Shown: piece after piece, positions 24,797 to 33,782 of the stretch
Layout of the letters: every line of letters starts with the position of its first letter
How positions within the stretch are numbered: the first letter of the stretch is position 1
Source of the DNA: Muribaculaceae bacterium
GTDB taxonomy: Bacteria > Bacteroidota > Bacteroidia > Bacteroidales > Muribaculaceae
Direction of reading: 5' to 3'
Length of the DNA: 54,258 nt
NCBI GenBank assembly: GCA_023667015.1
Contig: JAMPAX010000002.1
Span: 1-54,258 of the forward strand
The notes under the pieces: generated by a model
What the model saw: the letters and a program-made list of their open reading frames with translations, nothing else
The model's database searches: none
What the model was told of the DNA's origin: nothing
Translations under genes and position numbers: made by a program

Positions 24797-26077
24797 ATGG
24801 ATAGAATATTATTATGCCTTGCCCACATGAGCGGGCGCGAACAAGATTATATTAAAGAAGCATTCAAAGACAATTGGGTAGTGCCCCTTGGGCCAAACGT
24901 CAATGGATTTGAGTCTGATTTAGAAGCATTTGTAAAGAGTCTGCCGGAAGATGCATCCGAAGAAACCCGCAAAGCATTAGAGCCCAAGCGGGTAGTAGCT
25001 TTATCAGCAGGCACGGCAGCAGTACATTTAGCACTCATCGCCTGCGGCGTTGGAGCCGGCGATGAAGTGATAGTACAGAGCTTCACCTTCTGTGCATCAG
25101 CCAATCCTGTGACTTATATCGGGGCTACCCCGGTATTTGTAGACTCAGAGAAAGACACTTGGAACATGGATCCGGAATTGCTGGACAAAGCTATTGCCGA
25201 TCGCATCGCAAAGACCGGGAAGAAACCCAAAGCTATAATCCCCGTATATCTCTACGGAATGCCCGCAAAAATAGACCGCATCATGGAAGTTGCATCCAAG
25301 TATGACATTCCCGTCATTGAAGATGCAGCAGAAGGGTTTGGTTCGCGTTTCGACGGAAGAATCTGTGGCACCTTCGGACGCTTCGGAGTATTATCCTTCA
25401 ACGGCAACAAGATGATAACGACCTCCGGAGGAGGCGCCTTGATATGTCCCGACGAAGAGACTCGCAACAAGATAATGTTCTATGCCACCCAGGCACGCGA
25501 ATCGTATCCCTACTATCAACATGAAGAGATAGGCTACAACTATCGCATGAGCAACATCTGTGCCGGGATAGGACGCGGCCAAATGACCATAGCTGAAGAG
25601 CACATAGCCCATCACCGCCACGTACAGGCACTTTACGAAGAATTGCTGAAAGATGTGGAAGGAGTGACGCTACATAGCATGAGCGGCAGATATGAATCAA
25701 ACTACTGGCTATGCACAGTCACACTTAGCACGGATCTCCATATCAAGGGAGAAGAGGATGTATATAAGAATATAGTAAAAGGGAATGTAGGTGGAGCCGC
25801 CGGAGTATCACACGTAGCCACATCAGCTCACACCTCCTCTGAGCCCTCGCGGAACGTAGAGGCCATGCGCGTATACCTCGACAAAGCAGGCATTGAAAGC
25901 CGACCGCTATGGAAGCCGATGCACCTCCAGCCCGTATTTGCCGATGCACCTTGCTACACCAACGGAGTATCCGAAGAACTCTTCCACGTAGGACTATGTC
26001 TGCCCGCCGGACCATGGGTAGGAGACGAACAGGTACGCTACATCGTAGACAAAATTAAAGAAGCCATCAAGAAATAA
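24797..26077 (+). CDS. Sugar aminotransferase, DegT/DnrJ/EryC1/StrS family
   Basis: A PLP enzyme of 426 residues that aminates a 4-keto (or 3-keto) nucleotide sugar. Motifs: the N-terminal [33 protein letters not shown] binding PLP phosphate, [15 protein letters not shown] with the PLP Asp, and [15 protein letters not shown] with the Schiff-base Lys. The N-terminus resembles PglE and Bacteroides homologues that usually pair with an acetyltransferase, which is absent here. Candidate substrates are dTDP-4-keto-6-deoxyglucose from RfbB or a UDP-keto-sugar; GDP-perosamine formation from the Gmd product next door is also possible. I chose ATG 24797 because [13 protein letters not shown] begins the family N-terminus. 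It ends 1 nt before gmd. Confidence 0.88.
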   Translation: MDRILLCLAHMSGREQDYIKEAFKDNWVVPLGPNVNGFESDLEAFVKSLPEDASEETRKALEPKRVVALSAGTAAVHLALIACGVGAGDEVIVQSFTFCASANPVTYIGATPVFVDSEKDTWNMDPELLDKAIADRIAKTGKKPKAIIPVYLYGMPAKIDRIMEVASKYDIPVIEDAAEGFGSRFDGRICGTFGRFGVLSFNGNKMITTSGGGALICPDEETRNKIMFYATQARESYPYYQHEEIGYNYRMSNICAGIGRGQMTIAEEHIAHHRHVQALYEELLKDVEGVTLHSMSGRYESNYWLCTVTLSTDLHIKGEEDVYKNIVKGNVGGAAGVSHVATSAHTSSEPSRNVEAMRVYLDKAGIESRPLWKPMHLQPVFADAPCYTNGVSEELFHVGLCLPAGPWVGDEQVRYIVDKIKEAIKK

Positions 26078-26078
26078 C

Positions 26079-27167
26079 ATGAAGACAGCACTCATCACAG
26101 GGATTACAGGTCAGGATGGCTCCTATCTTGCCGAGCTACTGCTAGAGAAAGGGTATGACGTCCACGGTATTATACGACGATCCTCCACCGACTTCCGGGA
26201 GCGCATAGCGCATCTTGAGGGGAAGCCAAACTTTCATCTTCACTATGCTGATATGGGAGACTCCATGTCGCTGGTGAAGGTAGTAGGGAAAGTGCGCCCC
26301 GACGAGATCTACAACTTAGCAGCCCAGAGCCACGTGCAGGTAAGCTTCGACGTGCCGGAATATACAGCCAACGTAGACGCCACCGGCACGCTTCGCATCT
26401 TAGAAGCCGTACGCACTACGGGGCTTGCCGACACATGCCGAATATATCAGGCATCAACCTCCGAACTTTACGGCAAGGTAGAGCAGGTGCCTCAAGATGA
26501 GACAACCCCCTTCCATCCCTATAGTCCCTATGCCGTAGCGAAACTCTATGGCTACTGGATAGTCAAAGAATATCGCGAAGCCTACGGGATGTACTGCTGT
26601 TCCGGAATCCTCTTTAATCATGAATCGGAACGACGCGGAGAAACCTTCGTCACACGTAAAATAACGCTTGCCGCAGCCCGCATCGCCCAGGGAAAGCAAG
26701 ATAAACTGCTACTGGGCAACCTCTCATCGAAGCGAGACTGGGGCTACGCCCCCGACTACGTAGAATGTATGTGGCTGATACTGCAGCAAGACAAACCGGA
26801 AGACTTCGTCATTGCCACCGGCGAGCAACACACCGTCAGAGAATTCGCCACCGAAGCCTTCAAATGTGCCGGAATAGAGTTGCGCTGGGAGGGAGAAGGG
26901 ATCAATGAAAAAGGGATTGACACCGTCACCGGCAAGATAGTAGTAGAAGTATCAGAAGACTTCTATCGCCCCACAGACGTTGTCAACCTATGGGGAAATC
27001 CCGCCAAAGCACGACGAGAATTAGGATGGAACCCCACCAAGACCACTTTCAAAGAACTCGTCAGAAAAATGACAGAATCCGATATGGCCAAAGTAGCCGT
27101 AGAGCGAGCTACAGACCATGTCAGGATGAACCTCGAAGAATATCTTGAGAAAGGAATAGTAAAATAA
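26079..27167 (+). CDS. gmd: GDP-mannose 4,6-dehydratase
   Basis: Makes GDP-4-keto-6-deoxymannose, the first step to GDP-L-fucose. The 362-residue length is typical. It opens with [18 protein letters not shown] (NADP binding), followed by [48 protein letters not shown] with the catalytic Thr/Ser-Glu pair, [13 protein letters not shown], and [17 protein letters not shown], which marks this enzyme. Tight spacing puts it in an operon with the aminotransferase (1-nt gap) and fcl (1-nt overlap). Confidence 0.96.
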   Translation: MKTALITGITGQDGSYLAELLLEKGYDVHGIIRRSSTDFRERIAHLEGKPNFHLHYADMGDSMSLVKVVGKVRPDEIYNLAAQSHVQVSFDVPEYTANVDATGTLRILEAVRTTGLADTCRIYQASTSELYGKVEQVPQDETTPFHPYSPYAVAKLYGYWIVKEYREAYGMYCCSGILFNHESERRGETFVTRKITLAAARIAQGKQDKLLLGNLSSKRDWGYAPDYVECMWLILQQDKPEDFVIATGEQHTVREFATEAFKCAGIELRWEGEGINEKGIDTVTGKIVVEVSEDFYRPTDVVNLWGNPAKARRELGWNPTKTTFKELVRKMTESDMAKVAVERATDHVRMNLEEYLEKGIVK

Positions 27168-28108
27168 TGGAATTCCACGACAAAATATACGTAGCGGGCC
27201 ATCGCGGGATGGTAGGCTCCGCAATATTGAGGAAACTAAAAAGCCTCGGCTACAACAACATTATCACCCGTACACATACAGAGCTCGATTTGACTTCACA
27301 ACAAGACGTAGAAGACTTCTTCCGGAAAGAGAAGCCCGACTACGTATTCTTAGCCGCAGCAAAAGTAGGAGGCATAGTCGCCAATTCCGAATCTCCGGCC
27401 GACTTCATGTGGCAGAACATGACACTGGAGATGAACGTAATCCATTCAGCATGGAAAAACGGAGTAAAGAAACTCGAATTTCTCGGCTCGAGCTGCATAT
27501 ATCCTCGATTGGCACCCCAGCCGATGAAAGAAGACTGCTTATTGACATCCTCACTGGAGCAGACCAATGAGGCCTACGCCCTGGCAAAAATCTCCGGGCT
27601 CAAATATTGCGAATATCTCAATAGGCAGTACCATACGGACTTCATATCAGTGATGCCCACCAATCTATATGGACCCAACGACAACTACCACCCCACTCAT
27701 TCACATGTACTGCCGGCCCTAATCCGCAGATTCCATGAGGCCAAAGAATCGGGAGCCAAGAGCGTCACATGTTGGGGCGACGGATCGCCTCTTCGCGAGT
27801 TTCTATATGTAGACGATCTGGCCGACCTGTGTGTGTTCCTAATGAACAACTACTCCGGGAATCAGACAGTCAACGCCGGCACGGGAAAAGAAATCAGCAT
27901 ACGCGAACTCACGGAACTTGTAGCTCAAACAATAGGATACGAAGGGGAAATAGAATGGGACACCACCAAGCCCAATGGGACTCCACGCAAACTCCTAGAC
28001 GTCAGCAAGGCAACAGCCTTAGGATGGACATACACGACAGACCTGCCGGAAGGGATAGCCTTAGCATATAAAGACTTTCTGGAGAACCCTATGCGAGCAG
28101 AGAGATAA
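27167..28108 (+). CDS. fcl: GDP-L-fucose synthase
   Basis: A bifunctional epimerase-reductase that turns GDP-4-keto-6-deoxymannose into GDP-L-fucose with NADPH, completing the pathway begun by Gmd. It has 313 residues with [14 protein letters not shown] (NADP binding), [31 protein letters not shown] with the catalytic Ser-Ser-Cys segment, [13 protein letters not shown] with YxxxK, and [11 protein letters not shown]. Its ATG overlaps the gmd stop by one base. Some gut Bacteroides also feed this nucleotide pool from scavenged fucose through Fkp, not seen here. Confidence 0.96.
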   Translation: MEFHDKIYVAGHRGMVGSAILRKLKSLGYNNIITRTHTELDLTSQQDVEDFFRKEKPDYVFLAAAKVGGIVANSESPADFMWQNMTLEMNVIHSAWKNGVKKLEFLGSSCIYPRLAPQPMKEDCLLTSSLEQTNEAYALAKISGLKYCEYLNRQYHTDFISVMPTNLYGPNDNYHPTHSHVLPALIRRFHEAKESGAKSVTCWGDGSPLREFLYVDDLADLCVFLMNNYSGNQTVNAGTGKEISIRELTELVAQTIGYEGEIEWDTTKPNGTPRKLLDVSKATALGWTYTTDLPEGIALAYKDFLENPMRAER

Positions 28109-28133
28109 ACGATTTGACTATGCCGTATCGAGG

Positions 28134-28147
28134 GGTTGATGGTTGAC
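28134..28147 (+). repeat. Heptamer GGTTGAT doublet
   Basis: GGTTGAT followed by GGTTGAC lies between fcl and the second polymerase. The same heptamer recurs in the 14-bp repeat at 32515 and, on the other strand, at 49042, so it is a dispersed unit. Confidence 0.5.
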
Positions 28148-28196
28148 AATTTATAGTTGAAAGGTTATAGAAGATGATAGAATCCAACACTACAGT

Positions 28197-29423
28197 ATGA
28201 TATACTTCGTAATACTGTTTTGCTTCTTAATATGTATTTTCCAATTTGACTACTGTCGGAAGCGCAAATTTTCGTCAGTATCCTTTTGGGGATTGCTCAT
28301 TGCGCTCATTATGATCTCCGGGCTGCGTTATCGTCTGGGAGTAGATACGATACGTTACGAGAGCGCATACGCTGACTTCCCCTCACTCCTCGAATTGGAG
28401 AAATATGATTTCTCCAACACCAGATATGAGCCGGGGTTTATCATATTCTGTAGCATCACAAGAACATTTTCCCCCGACTTCGTATACTTGCAACTACTCC
28501 ACGCATTTGTAGTCAATACCATAGTATTTCTTTTTACCAGACATTATTGTCGCAACAAATTCTTTGTGCTGACATTATACTATGTGTTTCTCTATCTGAA
28601 CTTCAATTGTCAGGTGATGCGAGAATCATTGGCTGTCTGTATCTTTTTGTGTTCATGGCCATTGATAAAGAAAGGGAAATGGCTGTGGTATTATGTCGTA
28701 GCCGCCGTAAATATACTTTTCCATACATCGGCGATATTCATGCTTCTTTTACCGATATTCATGTTGCCGGGAATTAGAGCACTATTCAAGCCGGGCCTGC
28801 GTTCCTTATTCATAATTGCCGCCATCATCGTTGGAGGATTTATCCTACAACAAATGTTCTTCAAAGCCATCGTCTTGATGAATATGGGAGATCGCCTTAT
28901 GGATAGGGCATCCATGTATGGTTCTACTGCCGACGGAGGAAGCAGGCTAAATATCTTCGGAGCATTTAGTAAAATATTCCGACATATATTATATCCGTTG
29001 GTAGCTTTGATATTCATGAGGATGAACTGGCGGCATACACATAGAAACACCAAAGGGAAGAAACCGGGATGGTGGAAATTGGAGGTATTGGTTATGTGTG
29101 GAATATATTCAGCTTCAGCTTCCATCCCCATCAATATCTTCGGCCGATTTTTCAACTACTTCGGCATGTTTATATTTATGGTACTCGGCGACTGGCTCTT
29201 TTCGAAATTCCATTTTAAAGAGAAGACATATCGATTGGAACCTCGATATTGGGCACTAATCTTTCTTCCCCTCTTTGCATATCAACTATATGCCTATAAT
29301 GCCAATGCCAATAAATCAGGAACATTAAAAACCTGGATGCAATTTTACCCCTACTCCTCCCAACTAAATCCGGAAGACAACTTAGATAGAGAAAAAATCT
29401 ACCATCTTGAACGAGCGAGGTAG
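28197..29423 (+). CDS. EpsG/Wzy-like polysaccharide polymerase (second copy)
   Basis: A 408-residue protein with about ten membrane helices of the EpsG family. It shows SGLRYRLGVDTIRYESAY (the family loop with an Asp), NCQVMRESLAVCIFL (MRE where the first copy has MLRQ), and NILFHTSAIFMLLLP with the family His. It differs strongly from the copy at 20105, so they are not a recent duplication. The two may join different linkages, or one may act as another kind of transferase; EpsG-type proteins cannot be separated by sequence alone. It begins 88 nt after fcl and precedes rfbA. Confidence 0.8.
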   Translation: MIYFVILFCFLICIFQFDYCRKRKFSSVSFWGLLIALIMISGLRYRLGVDTIRYESAYADFPSLLELEKYDFSNTRYEPGFIIFCSITRTFSPDFVYLQLLHAFVVNTIVFLFTRHYCRNKFFVLTLYYVFLYLNFNCQVMRESLAVCIFLCSWPLIKKGKWLWYYVVAAVNILFHTSAIFMLLLPIFMLPGIRALFKPGLRSLFIIAAIIVGGFILQQMFFKAIVLMNMGDRLMDRASMYGSTADGGSRLNIFGAFSKIFRHILYPLVALIFMRMNWRHTHRNTKGKKPGWWKLEVLVMCGIYSASASIPINIFGRFFNYFGMFIFMVLGDWLFSKFHFKEKTYRLEPRYWALIFLPLFAYQLYAYNANANKSGTLKTWMQFYPYSSQLNPEDNLDREKIYHLERAR

Positions 29424-29490
29424 AGCCGCCCCTGTGGGTAAAATTTTATGAGATGGACTCTAAGAGTCTAAGATTGAAACTGTCAGAAAA

Positions 29491-30366
29491 ATGAAAGGAA
29501 TAATACTTGCAGGAGGGAGCGGCACGCGCCTCTACCCTATCACCAAAGGAGTCAGCAAACAGCTACTGCCCATATATGACAAGCCGATGGTTTATTATCC
29601 ACTGTCGGTATTGATGCTTGCCGGAATACGGGATATCTTGGTGATATCCACTCCGGAGGACATACCTTCATTTCGCAGACTCTTAGGCAACGGCTCCGAC
29701 TTCGGAATAAACCTCGAGTATGCTAAGCAGCCATCTCCCGACGGACTGGCACAAGCCTTCATCATCGGGCGAGAATTCATCGGGAAAGAGGATGTATGCC
29801 TTGTACTGGGCGACAACATCTTTCATGGGTCATACTTTTCCGCCATGCTCCGCAAAGCCGTAGATACTGCAGCCGAGGGTAAAGCTACAATCTTCGGATA
29901 CCATGTAGAAGATCCTGAGAGATACGGAGTAGCGGAATTTGACATCGAAGGCAACTGCATTTCAATCGAAGAGAAGCCTATGGTTCCGAAATCCAACTAT
30001 GCAGTAGTAGGTCTCTACTTCTATCCCAACGATGTAATAGAAATCGCAGAGGACGTAAAACCCTCAGCACGCGGAGAGCTTGAGATAACCTCAGTGAATC
30101 AAGAATATCTGCGACAAGACCGACTGAAAGTCACAACCCTTGGGCGCGGATTTGCCTGGCTCGACACGGGTACACACGACTCCTTGTCGGAAGCATCAAT
30201 GTATGTAGAGGTGATTCAGAAGCGACAAGGGCTGAAGATAGGATGTCCCGAAGCTATAGCCCTGTCCCAGGGATGGATAACCCGAGATCAGCTTTTGCGC
30301 CAGGCAGAGCCAATGAAAAACAACGAATATGGCCGATATCTTTTTAAATTAGGAATTAGAAATTAG
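29491..30366 (+). CDS. rfbA: Glucose-1-phosphate thymidylyltransferase
   Basis: Joins glucose-1-phosphate to dTTP to give dTDP-glucose, the RfbB substrate. It has the normal 291-residue length. Motifs: [20 protein letters not shown] with the nucleotide-binding loop, [24 protein letters not shown] with the metal-binding Asp, [20 protein letters not shown], and [10 protein letters not shown]. It lies at the far end of the locus from rfbB, an unusual separation. The last four codons and the stop are made of a tandem AATTAGG repeat. Confidence 0.96.
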   Translation: MKGIILAGGSGTRLYPITKGVSKQLLPIYDKPMVYYPLSVLMLAGIRDILVISTPEDIPSFRRLLGNGSDFGINLEYAKQPSPDGLAQAFIIGREFIGKEDVCLVLGDNIFHGSYFSAMLRKAVDTAAEGKATIFGYHVEDPERYGVAEFDIEGNCISIEEKPMVPKSNYAVVGLYFYPNDVIEIAEDVKPSARGELEITSVNQEYLRQDRLKVTTLGRGFAWLDTGTHDSLSEASMYVEVIQKRQGLKIGCPEAIALSQGWITRDQLLRQAEPMKNNEYGRYLFKLGIRN

Positions 30367-30380
30367 GAATTAGGAATTGG
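30347..30380 (+). repeat. Tandem heptamer AATTAGG, about five units
   Basis: AATTAGG, AATTAGA, AATTAGG, AATTAGG and a partial AATTGG follow one another across the rfbA stop codon (30364-30366). The arrangement parallels the AGGGAAT repeat on the rfbB stop, with an unrelated unit sequence but the same 7-bp period. Confidence 0.8.
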
Positions 30381-30424
30381 CTATGTATAAACTTATAAAA
30401 TTAAAAACTTACAAACTTAAAAAC

Positions 30425-30455
30425 AATCAAATTCCTCCAAAGCCGGAATTTGATT
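30425..30455 (+). terminator. Hairpin between rfbA and the Wzi-like gene
   Basis: AATCAAATTCC (30425-30435) pairs perfectly with GGAATTTGATT (30445-30455) around a 9-nt loop, 15 nt before the Wzi ATG. It may attenuate or stabilise the transcript; there is no T-tract. Confidence 0.5.
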
Positions 30456-30470
30456 CAATTACATACTTAT

Positions 30471-32027
30471 ATGAACATTAAACTACTGATACTGACACTG
30501 TCGCTTTTAGCTACGCATCTTATGGCAATGGCGGAGTATAATATCCTTGGAGAAGCCTCAGTAATCGCCGGCGTCGGAAGCAATGACTTTGCTCCCTTCG
30601 AAGTGTACTCCAATCGTCATGGCATCTTGACACAAAGCAAAAACCTATATCTGGATCTTAATCTTCAAGACACGCTGCGACTCGACAAACGATTTGACTT
30701 TGCTTGGGGCGTAGAAGCCCTCGGGGGAGTAGCCAACTCCGTAGATTATGAGAAATATTCCACATCCTCAGGAGGCCTCACAGTCAATCCTCAGCACCCG
30801 GCAAATATATGGTTGCAACAGCTGTATGCCGAAGTGAAATGGAGAAGTCTCTATTTGGGCGTGGGGATGAAATCTCGCAATTCAGTATTGGTAGACCGGA
30901 ATCTATCGAGTGGAGACCTGGTCTGGAGTGGCAACGCTCGAGGGATACCGGAAATACGCATAGGATTTGTAGACTTCCAGCCTGTGCCCTTCACAAACAG
31001 ATGGCTTCAAATAGACGTCTGCCTAAGCTATGGCAAATTTGCCGATAAGAATTGGGTAAGAGACCACTACTCCTACGAACGAGGGAAGATTAATCCCGGA
31101 ACACTCTGGACATACAAACGGTTATATTTTCGCACAAAACCGGAAGCCCCATTGCATGCAAAGTTCGGATTCCAGATGATCGGACTCTTCGGAGGACATA
31201 CATTCTGGTATAGAGACGGAAAAATGACCGAAGACGTCAACAACTATGAAGGAGTTCGCGACTTCATCAATATGCTCCTCCCCTTCGGACACGGCAGAGA
31301 AGGCTACAAGACTGGTGACCACAAAGGATCTTGGGACATATCATTGCAGTATCGCTTCCCCAATCGGTCAACACTCAGAGCATATACTCAATTTTTCTGG
31401 GAAGATGGGACCGGGATGTCCAAATCCAACGGCTTCGACGGACTGTATGGTCTGGAATACAAACGTCCGGAGAAGGGGTGGCTAACGGGAGTCGTAGCAG
31501 AGTATCTCGACTTCACACATCAAGGCGGACCGATCCACTATGACCCTGCCGACAATACACAAGGGGGGACGATGAACTCACAGGTACGCGGCGGCGACAA
31601 TTACTATAATAACAGCTTCTATAGGTCATATACCAACTATGGTATGACAATCGGCACACCATTAGTCATGGGATCGATATTTAATCTGAATGGGAATCCG
31701 GTACTGCTCAACAATAAAGTACGAGCCTTCCACATAGCTGCAGAGGGATTCATAACCACACACTTGCAATGGATTGCCAAATATACCTACCGCAAAGCTT
31801 GGGGCATAGGCCACAGCGTACAGACGCTACATCCGGGAGAATCAAACTCCTGGCTTGCCGGCATTAAATGGAGCTTACCGAAACTTACCGGACTGAAACT
31901 GACTGCTGATGTTGCAGCTGATTATGGTACCCTCCCGATGAATGCCTTCGGTGTATACGTAGGAGCAGCATGGAATTTCAACATCAAAATCAACAAATCA
32001 ATAAAAATTAGCAAGCTCGAGAGATGA
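30471..32027 (+). CDS. Capsule assembly protein, Wzi family outer membrane barrel
   Basis: Wzi proteins are outer membrane beta-barrels that bind exported capsule and anchor it at the surface. The 518-residue product has a signal peptide (MNIKLLILTLSLLATHLMAMA), then alternating amphipathic strands with aromatic girdles. Family-type segments include NIWLQQLYAEVKWRSLYLGV, GMKSRNSVLVD, GNARGIPEIRIG and the terminal strand ending GVYVGAAWNFNI. I chose ATG 30471 because it starts the signal peptide; an ATG seven codons upstream lies in the hairpin arm. It shares 4 nt with the following lipoprotein gene, so the two are coupled. Confidence 0.9.
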   Translation: MNIKLLILTLSLLATHLMAMAEYNILGEASVIAGVGSNDFAPFEVYSNRHGILTQSKNLYLDLNLQDTLRLDKRFDFAWGVEALGGVANSVDYEKYSTSSGGLTVNPQHPANIWLQQLYAEVKWRSLYLGVGMKSRNSVLVDRNLSSGDLVWSGNARGIPEIRIGFVDFQPVPFTNRWLQIDVCLSYGKFADKNWVRDHYSYERGKINPGTLWTYKRLYFRTKPEAPLHAKFGFQMIGLFGGHTFWYRDGKMTEDVNNYEGVRDFINMLLPFGHGREGYKTGDHKGSWDISLQYRFPNRSTLRAYTQFFWEDGTGMSKSNGFDGLYGLEYKRPEKGWLTGVVAEYLDFTHQGGPIHYDPADNTQGGTMNSQVRGGDNYYNNSFYRSYTNYGMTIGTPLVMGSIFNLNGNPVLLNNKVRAFHIAAEGFITTHLQWIAKYTYRKAWGIGHSVQTLHPGESNSWLAGIKWSLPKLTGLKLTADVAADYGTLPMNAFGVYVGAAWNFNIKINKSIKISKLER

Positions 32028-32485
32028 AAAAGATATATAAGATTACACAGAAAATCGGACTGGTAGTGATTGCCGCCGTTATTTTGCTACTGACCGGATG
32101 TAGGCAGGCTGACGGCAACATCGGGGATTGGTTTGGTATCTGGGCCATAGACAGTATATATGTAGATGGCACCTTGGATGAAAACTACGCAGACACCGAT
32201 TATCATACCGCACTGATTTCATTTCAATCCAATATCTTCAGATTGTCGATGACAGATCCTGATTCCGGGGAACTTTACGGAGGATGGTCCCATACTGATA
32301 AGACACTGACCCTTAACAATACGTATAATATGGCAGGATTGAAAAAATGGCCTTCCCGATTAGGGTTTGGTGATGAACAAATAGTGACGTTTGAGATAAA
32401 ACACTTCTCAAAGAAAAAGATAAAACTGCAACTGACGTCCTCCGACGGAAAGATTCGCGAATACAATTTGCGAAAGATACTATAA
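32024..32485 (+). CDS. Small lipoprotein, lipocalin-like, unknown function
   Basis: A 153-residue protein with lipobox LTGC (Cys26). The mature part begins GNIGDWFGIWAIDSIYVDG, a G-x-W start, followed by antiparallel strands (LISFQSNIFRLSM, LYGGWSHTDKTLTLNN, KIKLQLTSSDGKIREYNL). This pattern resembles the small lipocalin-like domains of Bacteroidota lipoproteins. No function is known. Overlap with the Wzi gene (ATGA) and its place as last gene of the locus suggest an accessory role in capsule assembly or surface attachment (inference). A strong terminator begins at its stop codon. Confidence 0.75.
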   Translation: MKKIYKITQKIGLVVIAAVILLLTGCRQADGNIGDWFGIWAIDSIYVDGTLDENYADTDYHTALISFQSNIFRLSMTDPDSGELYGGWSHTDKTLTLNNTYNMAGLKKWPSRLGFGDEQIVTFEIKHFSKKKIKLQLTSSDGKIREYNLRKIL

Positions 32486-32513
32486 AAAAAGTCCGACAAA
32501 GTCGGACTTTTTT
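32484..32513. terminator. Bidirectional intrinsic terminator ending the capsule locus
   Basis: A run of A, then GTCCGAC-AAA-GTCGGAC followed by six T: a perfect 7-bp GC-rich stem extended by A-T pairs, with T-tracts on both strands. It ends the capsule operon and also serves the convergent aldolase gene, whose stop lies at 32567. Confidence 0.9.
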
Positions 32514-32514
32514 G

Positions 32515-32542
32515 TTTATGGTTGATGGTTTATGGTTGATGG
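32515..32542 (+). repeat. 14-bp tandem repeat TTTATGGTTGATGG, two perfect units
   Basis: Two perfect 14-mers follow the terminator directly. Each contains the heptamer GGTTGAT found elsewhere in the window, and 14 is twice the 7-bp period of the other intergenic repeats. Confidence 0.75.
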
Positions 32543-32566
32543 TTAAATAAACCTAAACGGCTCGTC

Positions 32567-33568
32567 TTATTCGGCTTTACCTTCAGAGCCGAGGACGTTG
32601 AGGATTTTATGCTTGTAGAGCTTCTCCATTTCGTCGCGAGCGGGGCCGAGGTACTTACGGGGGTCGAACACGTCGGGATGGTCGTGGAGCTCCTTACGGA
32701 TAGCAGCAGTCATAGCTAAGCGGCTGTCTGAGTCGATATTGATTTTGCAGACATCCATCTTGGCAGCTTTGCGGAGTTCTTCTTCGGGGATACCGATAGC
32801 ATCGGGGAGATTACCGCCGAATTCGTCAATCATCTTTACATACTCCTGGGGTACGGAGGAAGAGCCGTGGAGAACGATTGGGAAGTCTGGGAGTTCCTTT
32901 TCAACAGCCTCGAGGACATCGAAGGCCAATGGAGGAGGAACAAGCAGACCGGTTTTGGGGTCGCGGGTGCATTGTTCGGGAGTGAACTTGTATGCGCCGT
33001 GGCTTGTACCGATAGAGATAGCGAGGGAGTCGCAACCTGTACGAGTTACGAAATCCACAACCTCGTTGGGGTCGGTGTATGTATGATGGTCGGAAGAAAC
33101 CTCGTCTTCAACGCCGGCGAGGACACCGAGTTCACCTTCTACAGTGACGTCATATTTGTGGGCATAGTCCACAACTTTCTTGGTGAGTTCTACATTTTCC
33201 TCGAATGGGAGATGGCTGCCATCGATCATTACGGAAGAGAAGCCATTGTCGATACAGTCCTTGCAGAGCTCAAAAGAGTCGCCATGGTCAAGATGGAGTA
33301 CAATCTGGGGATGTTCCCAGCCGAGGCTCTTGGCATATTCCACGGCACCCTGAGCCATATATCTGAGCAGAATTGGGTTAGCATAGTTTCTTGCACCCTT
33401 AGATACCTGGAGTATTACCGGGGATTTAGTTTCAGCAGCGGCCTTGATGATAGCCTGGAGCTGCTCCATGTTGTTAAAATTGAAGGCGGGGATAGCATAT
33501 CCACCGTGGACAGCCTTAGCGAACATCTCGCGAGTGTTGACCAGGCCTAATGATTTGTAGTCTACCAT
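32567..33568 (-). CDS. fba: Class II fructose-1,6-bisphosphate aldolase
   Basis: A zinc-dependent glycolytic aldolase splitting fructose-1,6-bisphosphate into DHAP and glyceraldehyde-3-phosphate. The 333-residue product starts MVDYKSLGLVNTREM. Motifs: AIPAFNFNNMEQLQAI, IVLHLDHGDSFELC with zinc-binding His and catalytic Asp, SSVMIDGSHLPFEEN, VEGELGVLAG and a conserved HGSSSVPQE. The ATG at 33568 was chosen although the frame stays open about 100 codons further, because the upstream part covers the promoter and has no family similarity. A full promoter lies at 33651-33620. It is convergent with the capsule operon, with a shared terminator. Confidence 0.95.
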   Translation of the reverse strand: MVDYKSLGLVNTREMFAKAVHGGYAIPAFNFNNMEQLQAIIKAAAETKSPVILQVSKGARNYANPILLRYMAQGAVEYAKSLGWEHPQIVLHLDHGDSFELCKDCIDNGFSSVMIDGSHLPFEENVELTKKVVDYAHKYDVTVEGELGVLAGVEDEVSSDHHTYTDPNEVVDFVTRTGCDSLAISIGTSHGAYKFTPEQCTRDPKTGLLVPPPLAFDVLEAVEKELPDFPIVLHGSSSVPQEYVKMIDEFGGNLPDAIGIPEEELRKAAKMDVCKINIDSDSRLAMTAAIRKELHDHPDVFDPRKYLGPARDEMEKLYKHKILNVLGSEGKAE

Positions 33569-33619
33569 ATAAAAAAATCTTTTTAAACCTATAAGGATTA
33601 AATTGCCTAAATTGTTTAG

Positions 33620-33651
33620 CAAAAATAGCAAAAAAAACAAAAAACACCAAA
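33620..33651 (-). promoter_or_regulatory. fba promoter
   Basis: On the minus strand TTTG (33651-33648), a 20-bp spacer and TATTTTTG (33627-33620) match both elements of the Bacteroidota promoter. The start of transcription falls near 33613, about 45 nt before the ATG. It rules out the longer frame as the real protein start. Confidence 0.75.
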
Positions 33652-33701
33652 ATTGGTACCGAAAAAAGAAAAATTTAAGGCGCGTCTGCGACCCAATACA
33701 T

Positions 33702-33733
33702 CGCGGTTTGCAACGCGGTTTAAATCGCGGTTT
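33702..33733 (+). repeat. Triple CGCGGTTT at 12-bp intervals, possible operator
   Basis: CGCGGTTT occurs at 33702, 33714 and 33726, spaced exactly 12 bp, with 4-bp linkers GCAA and AAAT. The third copy overlaps the -33 TTTG of the glsB promoter. Regular spacing over a promoter suggests a protein-binding array or iteron-like operator. No known regulator site matches. Confidence 0.65.
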
Positions 33734-33762
33734 GCAGGCTTGCGAAGAATTTATTAATTTTG
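33731..33762 (+). promoter_or_regulatory. Promoter of the glsB-led sugar operon
   Basis: TTTG (33731-33734), a 20-bp spacer and TAATTTTG (33755-33762) make a full Bacteroidota promoter. Its -7 element is 20 nt before ATG 33783, so the leader is very short. It drives the five overlapping genes to 38800. Confidence 0.75.
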
Positions 33763-33782
33763 CATTTCCCAATATTGTGGCA

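Noticed and set aside
32867..33550. 227-codon plus-strand frame opposite fba
   Set aside because: Long only because it mirrors the codon bias of the strongly conserved aldolase; no start signals or family features.
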